Source: Shinisaurus crocodilurus | Taxonomy: Eukaryota > Chordata > Lepidosauria > Squamata > Shinisauridae | DNA: 64,000 nt | Direction: 5' to 3' | NCBI GenBank assembly: GCA_021292165.1 | Contig: CM037876.1 | Location: 116,813,379 to 116,877,378 of the forward strand | Part shown: one piece after another, positions 35,821 through 47,300 of the stretch | Numbering within the stretch: the stretch's first letter is position 1 | Layout of the letters: the number at the start of each line of letters is the position of its first letter | Position numbers and translations under genes: made by a program | Notes under the pieces: generated by a model | What the model saw: the letters and a program-made list of their open reading frames with translations, nothing else | Told to the model about the DNA's origin: nothing | The model's database searches: none

Positions 35821-36545
35821 TACCGCCCAATAGCCAAAGCTCTCTGGGCGGTTTACAACAATAAATAAAAACACAATACAATATAAAATATACACAATAA
35901 AAACATTAAAAAATTAAAACCAAATTTCAAATGACACAAATAGCTAAAACAAGTTAATGCAATGTGACCAGTAAATTAAAAATAACCACCCCACCAAGCA
36001 CTATTTAGAGTTGTTAAAAGCCTCAGCATAGAGGGCAGTCTTAACCTGGAACTGAAAGGATTGTAGAGTTAGCACCAGACAGGCCTCAGGGGAGAGCTTG
36101 TTCCAGAGTTGGGGGACTACCACAGAGAAGTCCCTCCCCCTTGTTGCTGCCCTCTGAGCCTCCGTCGGAGGTGACAATCAGAGGAAGGCCCCAGATGTTG
36201 AACATAGTGTCCAGGTAGATTGTGGTTGGGAGAGGCGTTCTGTCAAGTATTGTGGTCCCAAGCTGTGTGGGGCTTTAAATGTTAAGACCAGCACCTTGAA
36301 CCGGACTTTAAATGTTAAGACCAGCACCTTGAACCGGACTCGGAAGCGTACAGGCAGCCAGTGCAAGTGGGCCAGAACTGGTGTTATGTGTTCAGACCTT
36401 CTGGCCCCTCTACTGAGTCTGGCTGCCGCATTTTGCACAAGCTGCAGCTCCTGAACAGTCTTCAAGGGCAGCCCCATGTAGAGTGCATTGCAGTAATCTA
36501 GCTTTGAGATTACCAGAGCGTAGATTATAGTGGTGTGCACTTACC
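35760..36545 (-). mobile_element. L2-type LINE 3' fragment
   Basis: This antisense LINE encodes the RT C-terminal domain: LVISKLDYCNALYMGLPLKT, VQNAAARL, ITPVLAHLHWLPVRFRVRF. Its 3' end is the AAT repeat at 35762-35819. The 33-bp unit coding FKVLVLTFKVR is duplicated in tandem at about 36268-36335. It interrupts the DIRS reverse transcriptase. Confidence 0.88.
35762..35819 (+). repeat. (AAT)n microsatellite, L2 tail
   Basis: About 18 ATT/AAT units form the 3' tail of the antisense L2 copy. Confidence 0.95.
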
Positions 36546-36955
36546 CTGAGTTTGTCCCACGGCGCACTTGCCAAGCACCCCCACCGTGGGATCCGTCCTG
36601 CAGCGCTTGGCAAAGTGCTCGGTGGACTTCCAGGTCCCCGTTGTGTCCGTTCCAGGTTCCCGTCGCGTCGCTTCCGGGTCCCCGGCGCTGTGTTTTTTAT
36701 GTAAAAACCAAGGTAAACTACCTTAAAAATGCCACGAATACCAAATAGCAGCCGTTTTAAGGTGGGTTACTTTGGTTTTTATGTTAAAAACGCAGCACCG
36801 GGGACCCAAAAGTGATGCGACAGGGATCTGGAAGGTCCTTTTCCCGGCTGCTGTAGCGACAGGGATGTGCCGAGCTGGGGAAAGGTATGTCACGCGGAGT
36901 TCGGGGGGGCGAGTTTGCCCTGTTTCCACCCCCCTCGAGTTCTGCACACATCCCT
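36546..36955. repeat. GC-rich foldback element
   Basis: It is a palindrome: aaaaccaaggtaaactacct, tttttaag and inverse-complement arms around 36700-36790, flanked by cgtcgcttccgggtcccc and its counterpart. It ends in ctgcacacatccctag. It shares hairpin design with the elements at 11883-12464 and 41865-42290. Confidence 0.55.
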
Positions 36956-37556
36956 AGGATTATGTAGGTGAATGGCTCCTAGTTGTCCCTTTTTGTCACG
37001 TACTGGACTGGAGGAGTACAATGTCCATACCACCACAGATCTCTGTCTCGGGGTGAACTAGGGGAACCGTTGCCCTTTCCAGCACCTTCAGTTCATTGGT
37101 GCTCACTAAGTTGGACTCCATCACAGGTCTTGCTTATTTCCCTCCTGACAGGGTGGATACACTGGTGAGTTCATTTCCTTTCCATCATATGGCTGCATCA
37201 GGTACAGAGAATTCTGGGATTTATGGCAACCACCTTGGAGGTCACTCCCTTCATCTACCTCAGGATGCATCTGTTGTAGAGTTGGTTTCTCATTGCCTTC
37301 TCCCCAGAGAGAGAGTGGGAACCTTCTGCTGCACCTTCCATCTCTGGTCCACCACTGTCTTCTATGGTGGTTGTTGAAAGCCACCCTGATAAAGGAAATG
37401 CCTTTCCACCAGCCTTGTTCTTCCAGGATGGTGACCAAGGATTCCTCTCTCACAGGATGGGAGGCATACTGTGGACCTCTCTGCATTCATGCAAACTGGC
37501 TGGATATAGAGAGCCAATTTCACATCAGTGAGTTTGAACTCTTCATTGTCATACAG

Positions 37557-37722
37557 GCCTGTGGCTTATGCTGGCTTAGCTTGTCTGAGTGTGGAAAGCT
37601 AAGCAGGGTCAAGCCAGGTTATTACTTGGATGGGAGACCCCTCCTCTAGTTTCCTGCATTGAGCAGGGGGTTGGACTCGATAGCCTTGTAGGCTCCTTCC
37701 AACTCTTATCTATGAAATCTAT
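37557..37722 (+). mobile_element. 5S rRNA-derived SINE with CR1 tail, copy 2
   Basis: The 5S promoter blocks (gtgtggaaagctaagcaggg; ttacttggatgggagacc) join directly to the CR1 3' tail (ggggttggactcgatagcct). It has split the DIRS RNase H region, so it is younger than the DIRS copy. Confidence 0.88.
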
Positions 37723-38160
37723 TAAGGTGTTTCAGGCCGTCAAGGACATTCTGAGAGGTCACACAGTCCAGATAGCCACAGACAATACTATGGTGGTTTT
37801 CTGTTTAAATAAGCAGGGAGGCACCCATTCCAGGCCCATGCTCCACCTCACATTGTAGGTGTGGTATTGGTGGCCACCAGAACAAAATGGCAGATGTCTT
37901 CAGTCAGGCAGCCCGGCAAATGGAGACTCTCACCCCACATCCATCATGCCATATCCAGATGTGGGGCACTCCAACCATCAACCTATTCACAACTGAGGAG
38001 AATTCACGGTGTCTTCCATTTGCAGCATGGCAAGGATGTCCCCATCCTCAGTGGAGATATGTCTCTTCAAGAGCGGAATGGCCCTCTCTTCTACACATTT
38101 CCTCTGTTTCTGTTGCTTACAGGGGTGGTGGCCAAGATCTAAAATGCAGGGGGTTTTAAA
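37723..38160 (+). pseudogene. DIRS RNase H and downstream region
   Basis: The piece after the SINE reads VFQAVKDILRGHTVQIATDN, then VFCLNKQGGTHSRP. The ATDN aspartate and the KQGGT motif are typical of DIRS RNase H. It continues in another frame as MADVFSQAARQME, then GTPTINLFTTEEN, matching the DLFA-x-x-EN block that precedes the recombinase in these elements. Confidence 0.7.
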
Positions 38161-38279
38161 AACAATTTTGAATGCATCCTGCTCACTCCATGGTTGCTCC
38201 ATCAGCTGTAGTTTGCCACTCTGTTGGTCATAGCATGGAGAAAGTTTCTTCATATCCCATCTGGGGGATTTTCTAACCC

Positions 38280-39790
38280 AGGACTTTGGCAGAGTATGGC
38301 ATCTGGACTTAACAACCCATCATGGCAGATCCACCTGGTCCATGCTTTTCCCAGAAGATCTGGCAGGTCGTAGAAAGAGATAGGAAGCTGGCCACCCAAC
38401 TATCCAAGTGGGCTAAATGTTTACAACTTTCCTTGCTTCTAAGGGGCTCTGCCCATGGGACTGTGACACATGTCCTGGCTTTTCTCCTGGTGCTGAAGAA
38501 CCAAGGTCATGCTCTTCCCTCCCTTAAGGTTTATTTGGCTGCCTTATTGGCTTCCCACGCTCCAGTGGATGGATCTTTGATTTACTCACACCCGGATGTA
38601 AAGATGTTTATTAAAGGTCTATCCAATTTATACCCACTTATTTCCTCTCCAATCCCAGTGTGGAGTCTTTCCATGGTTTTCATGCAGCTTAGAGCTAAAC
38701 CCTTCAAACCACATGTGTTATCTGTCACCAAACTATGAAGGTAGCCTTCCTAATGGTGGTGATGACTGCTTATTGGGCCACTGAGCTTTATTCCTTCAGG
38801 TATGATTGGCCATATCTGGTTTTCCATAAGGGCAAGGTGGTCCTCAGACCAGAAATTGTGTTCCTTCTGTTGTTTTCCTGTTTCATCTTGGTCAGGATAT
38901 AGTTTGCCCACATTCATTCTCGCAGTTAGAAGTTGCATTGTGCTCCGCTCCATAGATGATAGTCATGCCTTAGCATTCTAATTGGGCTGCTGCTTTCTGC
39001 AGCTCAACTAGACTCTTCATGTCATGTGGTACAGTGGGCTATGGCCAAGGTCCGCTAGTCTCTTCTCAGAGATTTGCGAAATAGGTCACATCTACTATAA
39101 CTAGGGATGTACAGATTTTATTAAATCCATTCTGTCTGTGTTTTGTGGATTGTCAGGCATCTTTCATTCTGTCATCTGCTCATTGATGAAATTAGATTTT
39201 TCTCCATTTCCTGAAGTTGCGTTCATGCTGGAAAGTGCACACTTGCACAAATATGCACTTCCAAAAATTTGCATTTGTGCAGATGCATAAATTCTTCCCA
39301 AATCCACATTCACATTTTAGCCTATGGGGGAAATGCACATTTTCAGTTGGTGTTGTTTTTTTTTTAAATCATACTTTCCGTACTTTTGTATGACTAAATT
39401 TGCATGCAATTCTGGAAAGTAAAAACAGTCTGCAAGTCTGCAGAATCTGCATGACTTGAAAAAAGCCAGTCCACTGTGGAATCCGTAGGTCAGATTCATA
39501 GAAATCTGAACTCTTTGAATCCATTGCGAATTTCTCTCGCATTCCTTATCATAACATAACCCTCTGCTATCTATCATGTCTTCCACTTCCTGTGGGGGGT
39601 GCTGGTGCATAGCTATTTTACATGAGCCATGGCTTCCACTACTGCCTTTCTAAGGGGCGTACTCATGCCTGAACTTTGTTGAGTGGTGCCATGGATTCAC
39701 CCTTCCACATTCACCCACATTACAGGCTTGATACCAGAGCAAGAGTGGATGCAGCATTTGGCAGGGCAGTTCTCTCTTCTATCCTGGTGT
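38280..39790 (+). pseudogene. DIRS tyrosine recombinase, split
   Basis: The N-terminal part (38322-38738) is open for 138 codons: VLAFLLVLKNQGHALPSLKV, YLAALLASHAPVDG, and HPDVKMFIKGLSNLYP, the core-binding domain of DIRS recombinases. Frameshifted traces of the catalytic domain follow to about 39100. After an inserted repeat the end appears as HYRLDTRARVDAAFGRAVLS (39716-39778), the usual C-terminus of the enzyme. The recombinase would integrate the DNA circle without target duplication. Confidence 0.7.
39103..39635. repeat. 'gggatgt' repeat family inserted in DIRS
   Basis: It starts ctagggatgtacagatttta and separates the recombinase catalytic remnants from their C-terminal end. Blocks such as ttgtcaggcatctttcattc and atctgctcattgatg recur at 61785-61840. 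Confidence 0.5.
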
Positions 39791-40285
39791 GGCATCCTCT
39801 CACCTCTGGTAAGTTAGCTTGGTATTCGCCCATATGTGTGAGTCACAGAGAGTACTACCAGGGCAGATTGCTTACCTGTAAGTGTAGATCTTTGAGTGGT
39901 CCTGTCCTCCTCCCCACTTTTTGATGTCCCACAGGATTTATTCCTTCCACTACAGTGGTCTAGGAACTGAGCAGGAAAAGTGGGAGCCACGCCCTGAACG
40001 TGCACAGTGGAGAGGGGGATGGTCTCATGCCATAGTTCTGCTCAGGTCTAGAATGTTCTGAATGATGCACACATACAGAACCCACATGTATGAATACATG
40101 GATGACCAGTCAAAGAACTACAGTTACAGGCAAGCAACTTGTCCTATCTACTTGCATTCAATGCTGTGTTGCAGATAGCCCAGAATGAATATTAATGTGC
40201 CCTTAAAAGGTGTGGATGCTTTAATATATTTGCTAGTGTAATTTATTTGCACTAGTGTCATCTAGATTCTTTCTTTGTCCTATAG

Positions 40286-40885
40286 GAGATGTAAAGAGAG
40301 ACGTTGTATTCCTTATTGATGGCTCGCAGTTTGCAGTTTCTGAATTTCCTTCTGTTCGTGAGTTTATTGGCAGACTTGTAAACACTCTGGATGTGGGTTC
40401 TGATAACACTCGGGTAGCTGTAATTCAGTTCAGTGAAGATTCCCAGGTTGAATTTCTGCTGAATACACATTCTACCAAGGATGAGGTGCAAGCTGCAGTG
40501 AGAAGGCTAAGACCCAAAGGAGGGAGCCAAGTGAATGTGGGTTCTGCCCTGGAGTATGTGTCAAAGAATATATTTACAAGACCCTCAGGAAGTCGCATAG
40601 AAGAGGGTGCACCTCAGTTTTTAATCCTCCTCTTCTCCCACAATCCTGATGACGATGTAGAGGACCCTGCATTCCAAGTCAAACAAGTTGGTGTGGCACC
40701 ACTTACTATTGGGAAGAATGTGGATCCCGAGAAAATGATCAAGATAGCTCTTAGTCCTGAGTATGTATTCCAGGTGTCAACTTACCAGGATCTACCTAGT
40801 CTGGAACAGAAACTGATAACCCCTATTACAACACTAACTACACAGCAGATACAAAAACTCATTGGTGATATAAGTCACATTCCAG
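40286..40885 (+). CDS. COL6A3: COL6A3 coding exon 8: vWA domain N4
   Basis: This 600-bp phase 1-1 exon is fully open, with acceptor ttctttgtcctatag and donor gtaaga. The domain starts [19 protein letters not shown] and includes [19 protein letters not shown], then [15 protein letters not shown] at the end, all characteristic of N4. The first-strand site is DGSQF and the distal site LLFSHNP, so no metal site is preserved. It follows directly on the DIRS relic that fills the preceding intron. Confidence 0.95.
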
Positions 40886-41789
40886 GTAAGAATGTTTTGT
40901 GCTATTGTTCATATGAATTATTTCCCCATCTCTGATTTGCCATCAGCCACCAGGCTCTACCTTCTGCTAGGGAAATTTCTTGTCTGGCTCCTTGTTACAA
41001 TGACTAGCACAGAGTTGCACCAGTCTAAAGAATTCATAGAATGATGCCTAAAGCAGGACATAGTCATAGCTTCTCCCCATCTGCAGCACTGCTAAACAGG
41101 GATCTCTGTGCGCAGGGTTCTTACTCTGTACTAGGGACAGAAAATTTATTTTCTTTCCAAGGTCAAGTCTAATTTACAAGATTATGGATATTTTAGTGTC
41201 CAATAATTGTTAGTTCAGAAATGTATAGGTTGAATAAGAACAGTTATTTTTATGTCCAAAACCTTACTTGCTTATAAAGAATACCTAGCCTAAATAAAGA
41301 ACACCTTCCCTAGGCCTGTTAAGCACCCTGCCATGGTTACAGTCATAGAAGATAAAGGGGGATTATTCCTCCTCCCCACCCCCAAGATCATATAAGCATG
41401 CTAAGGGTGACAGTGAAGTTGAAAACTCCACCCTGGGGTCGAGGGAATGCAGCATGGGACAGGTCACAGGTGGGGTTCCAGCAACACAAGCCTAAACCAC
41501 GTTGGGTGTGTGGAACTAGTGTGCTTCAGTAGTTTGGGGGCACAATTTATAATTAAGAATGTACCTCTATAGAATGAATGTTAAAGCCCACAGGAGATGT
41601 TCCTGTTATCCCACTCCTTCCTGCTTACACACAGGCAGGCATGCCAACATGATCTTTTTGTACTGGCATACTAGGTCTTCTGCTGCCAACTGAAGCACAC
41701 TTCCTTAGAAATGAATGGCACCGAACTTAATCAACGTTAAGACTAGATGTGGCGCCAAGATGAGCTGGAAAATCTTAAGTCTGGACTCA

Positions 41790-42585
41790 GGGCCAAACTA
41801 CATATTTATTATCATTTATTAACAATACTAGGATGTACGGTAACTGCTCACCTCGGGAGGGCGTAGCGGGCCGAAATCAGCCCCGCTCACGCCTGCCTGA
41901 GACTCACGGGCCTTACCAGGTCCTGGCCCTGCTCGCCTCTCCGTGACGAACCGCCCGCATCCGCCGCAACAGTCCTGTCACATCACTTCCGGCCACGCCG
42001 GGACCCTGCGCCGGCGCGACCGGACCCCACGCTGCGTCTTTTCCATAGAAACCAGGGCAACAGGCCGTTTTAAGCCCTGTTGCCCTGGTTTCTATGGGAA
42101 AGACGCAGGGCAGGGTCTCGTCACAGGGTCCCATCACGTCACTTTCGGCCAGCCGGAAGTGATGCGACGGGACTGTTAGAGCAGGCACGGGCGGCTCGAG
42201 CGGCACAGAGAATCGCTTCGCGCCACTGAGAATCGAGCGGCAGGTGGGCCCAGCGTGGAGAGGCAAGGCGAGGCAAGGCAGCCCCCCCCCAAGGTATGTT
42301 AACATCACTGTATGGCGCTTCTGATGTGAGCATGTGAAATTAAATGCAACTTTGCATCTAACCTGCAGGTTTAAAAAATACAGATACAAATTGCATCAGC
42401 TGGGGAGGGATTTTCCTCAGGAACGAAGCAGGGGAATAAAGAGTTAAATTCACCCTACATACTTGCTCTGATCCCAGTAATTATCAGTCCCTCCTCAGCT
42501 GATGCAATTTGCCATTTTAAAAAAGAACAACCCACCCCTATATGTTAGATGCAAAATCACATTAACTGTTACATGTAGTTTGGCC
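41790..42585. mobile_element. TIR element containing a large GC-rich palindrome
   Basis: The outer ends are gggccaaactacatatttat and an inverse complement at 42568-42585. Inside, 41975-42178 is a palindrome with arms of about 95 bp (cacttccggccacgccggga against its complement) centred on a hairpin, aaccagggcaacaggc then ttttaa then agccctgttgccctggtt. A second internal inverted pair (aaattgcatcagctgggg) lies at 42385-42515. It probably represents one element nested in another. Confidence 0.65.
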
Positions 42586-42611
42586 CTCAGACATGGTGCC
42601 TTTTCACATGG

Positions 42612-42773
42612 ATTCATAGATCATAGAGTTGGAAGGGGCCTACAAGGCCATCGAGTCCACCCCCCTGCTCAATGCAGGAAACTAGAGGAGGGGTCTCCCA
42701 TCCAAGTAATAACCAGGCTTGACCCTGCTTAGCTTTTCACACTCAGACAAGCTGAGCCAGCGTGAGCCACAGG
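42612..42773 (-). mobile_element. 5S rRNA-derived SINE with CR1 tail, copy 3
   Basis: This is the antisense copy: it reads from the CR1 tail (agagttggaaggggcctaca) to the 5S part (ggtctcccatccaagtaata; accctgcttagctttt). One base differs in the box A region from the other copies. Confidence 0.87.
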
Positions 42774-43074
42774 AAGGCTCCTTCATACAAGCAAACAAAA
42801 AACAATATTCCTGCACTTAGGAAACAACCACGTACAGCTCAGCAATCTGTAAAGCTTTGTTTATATAAAGTCATACCATTGGTCCATCTACCCCAGTATT
42901 GTCCACTACTCTAACAATCAGTGGTTCTAAGATTTTGGCTGCTGCTACCCAAGATCCTTTTAACTGGAAATGCCATGGGCTGAACCTGGATTTTTTAGAT
43001 ATACCAAGCATATACTCCCCTGTGTGAGAAGGAGACCTGTCACATTCCTCTTTCCCATTTCTCTCCCTCTGCAG

Positions 43075-43674
43075 ATATTGACAGTGAAGCAAAAGACATT
43101 GTCTTTCTCATTGACAGCTCTACCAATGTCAGGGCGGATGGCCTTGCTCACATTCGAGATTTCATTATCCGGATTGTCCAGCAGTTAGACATTAGACCAA
43201 GCAAAGTGAGAATTGGTGTTGTCCAGTTCAGCAATGATGTATTCCCTGAGTTCTCCTTAAAAACCCACCCAACCAAAGATGCTGTGGTACAAGCCATACG
43301 CCGCTTGCGGTACAGAGGAGGTTCTCCCCTGAATGTTGGGAAAGCTCTGGACTTTGTTGTGAGGAACCACTTTGTTAAATCTGCAGGGAGCAGACGAGAA
43401 GATGGAGTCCCACAGCATTTAGTTCTCTTGGTTGGAGGGAGATCCCAGGATGATGTCAGCAGACCTTCCATTGTGATGCAGTCATCTGGAATTAAAAGTT
43501 TGGGAGTAGGAGCAAGGAATGTAGACAGTGCAGAACTGCAAAGGATTACCAATGATCCCAGAACTGCATTTGTTGTGAGAGAGTTTACTGAGCTCCCAAT
43601 GATAGAGAAAAGGTTCTTTGCATCATTTGAGGCACCTCAAGAACCAACAGTGATACCTACTGGGATTCCTACTG
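43075..43674 (+). CDS. COL6A3: COL6A3 coding exon 9: vWA domain N3
   Basis: This 600-bp phase 1-1 exon is fully open. It opens after ctctccctctgcag with [20 protein letters not shown] and ends in a short Pro/Thr-rich tail ([10 protein letters not shown]) before a gtcagt donor. [20 protein letters not shown] is the strongest conserved block. The first-strand site is DSSTN and the distal site LLVGGRS. The proline-rich tail separates N3 from N2, as in other vertebrates. Confidence 0.95.
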
Positions 43675-45101
43675 GTCAGTCTTTCATTTTAAAATAAAAC
43701 TTTTGGGATGTAGCAGTGGGGAGACTACTGATGTCAGAAGGAGAAGAGCAACAGCAGCCTTGCAGGCCCCTTCATGAAAATGCTAATGTGGTTGAGAGTA
43801 GATGACCAAATCTTTATCATCTTTTACTGTTTTGTTTGACAGAGGTGCTGCTCTTTCACCCTTCAAACAAATGTTTAGTCTTCGGGCAGCATGATCCTAT
43901 GAAGCTGCCCATAACCCTCCAAACTCAGAGGATCACGGGCATCCTATTGAGGGCAGGAGGACTGTGGGGGATAGGGTATCCACCACGCTCCTCTTGCCCC
44001 CCCCCCCCAATGCATCTGGCCGGTCCATTTCGGCCATCTAGATGTTTTTCCTGTCCTCTCAAGGAGGAGAGGCTGAGACACCGCCTGGATTCCTTGGAAT
44101 CTGGCAGTGTGTTGCTCCCCCCTCCCCCCCTGGGAACACCCCCCCCCCATGGGGGAACCAGACACAGTCTTTCATGTTCAGTTCCCCGCTGGAGCAGAAA
44201 GAACCGCACCGGCTATGGGAGGGCGGGCACGCTGCGGTGCTGCAACCTCAGAAGATATTTCTAAGGTCGGGGGGCTTCTATGCCCAATCCTATGGCCCCC
44301 CAGAAAAGGTCAGAGGGACATAGGATTGCGCCTTTATTAACATACTTTAATCCTGAATCAGCTCTTATTTCTTGCTCATTGTATCCCATTAGACTTTTTT
44401 CTTCTAAATTCATTTTTAACATATATTTAACTTGATTATCCTGACATATAGAATACAAAATACAATCACCTGCAAAATTATCATGAAGGAGGCATAGGAA
44501 ACTGAAGGGGAAACCCCAAGTCTGAAAACAGAAGACTCAGATTATGATAGTTAGATGCATCAATGTACTGAATTTGCTTCATCTCATACAATAAGGGTGC
44601 TTGGCAGAGATTCGTGGAACTTTCAGGAGCAATAGTCTAGTGAGAGGAACTCAAGAGCTGGGGGGAAAGAAATGTGCCATCAGTTGCAGTTCCACTAAGG
44701 GTGCTTCCACAAGGCTTTCATTGTGCAATTACCCTGGCTGCCTCAGACATGGAATTTTACAGGGAGTCCAGATGACATTGTCTTCCATTTGAAACTCTGC
44801 CATGTTTCCCATTGCTTCCATCTTTATTTCTTGATACAAAAAAATCTGCTCATTCACCCCTGTTTTAAGGGAGAAATGGCATCTCCACCCCACGTACCCC
44901 CACTGATATGCTGCTGACTTTTGGTAGCAAATTCAGTGGTGGCGATTCTGGGGAGGGTGCAACCCCCACTGGGCTCCAGAGGGAGGAATCGGCTCCTGGA
45001 ACAGCAGGCGTTCACTCCTGTTTTATGGGTTCTGTGACACTACTTCTTTGTATGTGTTTTTAAATAAGTGTTTAACACCTCTCCCACTTTAAATCTTTTA
45101 G
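43675..45101 (+). other. COL6A3: COL6A3 intron between N3 and N2
   Basis: This intron holds a probable TIR element (43884-44332). The rest shows nothing recognised. Confidence 0.8.
43884..44332. repeat. Possible TIR element, C-rich interior
   Basis: The left end gggcagcatgatcctatgaa and the right end cataggattgcgcc are roughly inverse complements. The interior is C-rich with poly-C runs. It is not coding. Confidence 0.45.
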
Positions 45102-45704
45102 ATGGTAAAAAACAAGCAGACATTGTCTTTTTGCTGGATGGCTCCATCAACTTCGGAGTAGACAATTTCCAAGAAATTGTTGACTTTGTATACGGCATAG
45201 TTGATGCTATTTATGAAGAAGGGGATTCCATTAAAGTTGGCTTAGTGCAATACAACTCAGATGTGAGTGATGAATTCTTTCTGAAGGATTTCTCCGACAA
45301 AGAACAGATCTTAGAGGCAGTGAAGAAAACAGTGTACAAAGGAGGCAGAGTTGCCAATACTGGATCAGCCATCAAGCACATCCAAGCAAAACACTTTGTA
45401 AAGGAGGCTGGCAGCAGGGCAGACCAGCAAATCCCTCAGATTGCTTTCATTATAACAGGGGGCAAGCCGGAGGATGATGGGCAGGCAGCTGTCTTATCAC
45501 TGGCACAGAAGGGTGTCAAGGTGTTTGCAGTTGGTGTGAAAAACATTGATCTTGGTGAGGTTTCCAAACTCTCCAGTGACAGCACCACCGCATTTAGGGC
45601 TGCAACAGCCCAGGAGCTCTCAGAGTTGAATGAGGCCGTGTTGGTTACACTGAATGATGTCATGAAAGAGCAGTTGTGCCGAGGTGTGGGAGACGTCTCA
45701 AGAG
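45102..45704 (+). CDS. COL6A3: COL6A3 coding exon 10: vWA domain N2
   Basis: This 603-bp phase 1-1 exon is fully open, with acceptor aaatcttttag and donor gtaatg. It encodes [19 protein letters not shown], then [20 protein letters not shown] and [14 protein letters not shown], which match N2. The C-terminal end carries a single cysteine ([12 protein letters not shown]), matching the Cys at the N2/N1 junction of the family. The first-strand site is DGSIN and the distal site IITGGKP. Confidence 0.95.
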
Positions 45705-47300
45705 GTAATGGCTGCTGCTGCTTTAAAATAATTTAGGATATTTCCATTACAATGTTATTTCCCATTTTGGAGCTCCATATAGTGCAGTGGTATAATTGTG
45801 ATATACAACTGTATGTTTGCTACTTTCTTTCTTAGCTTTGATATTGCAGTTTTTAAAAGTATGGTTGCAACAACTCACAAGCCTGGGGACTCAGTTATAG
45901 CCTCTTGTTTAGGCTAATTGTCTTCCTTAGGCCCTGAGAAAAGACCTGCTTTATTTTAAATATTTACCAATTTTTTTAAAAAATAATTTGCTGTGAAAGG
46001 AATATGGGAATCCATCACTAAATTGCCCTTTGTTACGGTCTCTTAAGTGGGTCTGACTGGGTAGAATATACTCTGAAGGAATTGAGGCCCCCAACTCCAA
46101 CCTTTAAGATATTTAAAGATATTTAAGCCTGAGGAGAGCTAAGGATCTAGGTGATCAAGAATGAAAATAATTACTTGGCGTTTCTGCTTTCAAATGTTCA
46201 GATCCCGTTGCAGCTAATAGTATTCTGGAAGAGGGCATGAGTGGCTGGCTACCTTGAATAGGAGCACTTCTGTTAGGGCAGTGTCCTCCAACCTTGGGTC
46301 CCCAGATGTTTTTGGCCCACAACTCCCAGCATGCCCCAGCCAGCTGGCTGGGGCATGCTGGGAGTTGTAGGCCAAAAACATCTGGGGACCCAAGGTTGGA
46401 GGACACTGTGTTAGGGGGTGAGGGTACACAGAAATGAATTGCTGCAAGTCCCACTTGTTTCCCTCCGATAATGAACTCAAGTAGCCGACTGTCTTATCAG
46501 TATAGAAGTGAAATGGGGCCATCAAAAAATAAGGCAGTATGTTTTTACATCCTTTGTGGACTACCTAGGTATGCAGAAGTTTATTACTTCAAATAAACTA
46601 GAATAAGAAGTTTTTAAAAGTAAATATTCAAAATGGTCTGAGAAGGACCTGTGCAGAAGGTTCAGATGTCAGTTGAGGCGGGGAGAAGAGGAAACTTTGA
46701 TGGGGGTGAGGAAGAAGAAGTGAGATATGACTTGCTCAATCCCCTAACAGCTTAGGGTTAAACAACATGCTGCATTAAATGTGTAGTGTGTAGGTGAGCA
46801 TAACTCTTTGTTTTACCTTTGTGTAAGTGCATGGGGCCCCAATCCAGATCAGAACCACCAATCACAGGTAGGTGTGTGGCCAAACCTTCCCACCCGGCCA
46901 CTTTTTTCTTTAAATCCCTCCCACACACACACCCCGCATGGGGGCTTAGGAAAGAAAAAATCTAAATTGGTGCCAATGAAGGGTGTTTTTCCCGCTTAAG
47001 CCTCTGCACAGGTTTGGGAGAAAGGGAGGAGATAGATGGGTCAAAAACTGTATTTAAGGAACATCTTTAGTGGAAAGATGTACACGCGGTAACTCACTGG
47101 CTTTGAAGCAAGGTCAGTTGATGAACCTATGTACCATCAGTGAACAACCTGAGAATGCACCCAGTCTAGGACAATGGTTGATACGTAATTGTTATATAAA
47201 TCCTTTTTCTGTTTGGTAGAGTTTCATAAACATTTATATGGCTACAATACCATTTTCCCCTACGCTGTGTACAATGCATTTGTACTTTTATCCACTCTAG
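45705..47300 (+). other. COL6A3: COL6A3 intron between N2 and N1
   Basis: Apart from the MITE at 46279-46408, nothing is recognised. Confidence 0.8.
46279..46408. mobile_element. hAT-like MITE (130 bp) with 8-bp target duplication
   Basis: It is a long hairpin: cagtgtcctccaaccttggg and its complement at the ends, and catgccccagccagctggct in the middle. It is flanked by an exact tgttaggg duplication (46271-46278, 46409-46416). Confidence 0.93.

Larger units (their letters stand above)
35290..37556 (+). pseudogene. DIRS reverse transcriptase, split by L2 and foldback insertions
   Basis: The first part (35305-35757) reads TWEYISTDVWVFSLVSLGYA, then FTTIDLRDTYFHISI and FQFRVLSFELVT, the entry and palm region of DIRS RT. 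It stops in the AAT run where the L2 begins. The enzyme resumes after about 36956 with FIGAHLVGL-like and LPQDASVVE-like pieces, then VTKDSSLTGWEAYCGP (37434-37480), which starts the RNase H region. Multiple stops are present. Confidence 0.6.
34340..40145 (+). mobile_element. DIRS-like tyrosine-recombinase retrotransposon, decayed and invaded
   Basis: The element carries, in DIRS order, a gag-like segment, reverse transcriptase, RNase H and a tyrosine recombinase. The left end (minus-strand reading ccatatgtgtgagtcacaga at about 34380-34402) is inversely repeated near the right end (39828-39848), as expected for the inverted terminal repeats of DIRS. A second inverted pair lies at 39868-39910 and 40107-40145. 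An L2 (35760-36545), a foldback (36546-36955), a 5S-SINE (37557-37722) and another repeat (39103-39635) have inserted. Stops and frameshifts abound, so it is inactive. The outer boundaries are approximate. Confidence 0.8.
33650..40285 (+). other. COL6A3: COL6A3 intron between N5 and N4
   Basis: This 6.6-kb intron is almost entirely occupied by a DIRS-like retroelement and insertions into it. 33650-34070 shows nothing recognised. Confidence 0.85.
40886..43074 (+). other. COL6A3: COL6A3 intron between N4 and N3
   Basis: This intron holds a TIR element with GC-rich hairpins (41790-42585) and a 5S-SINE (42612-42773). 40886-41789 and 42774-43074 show nothing recognised. Confidence 0.85.
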
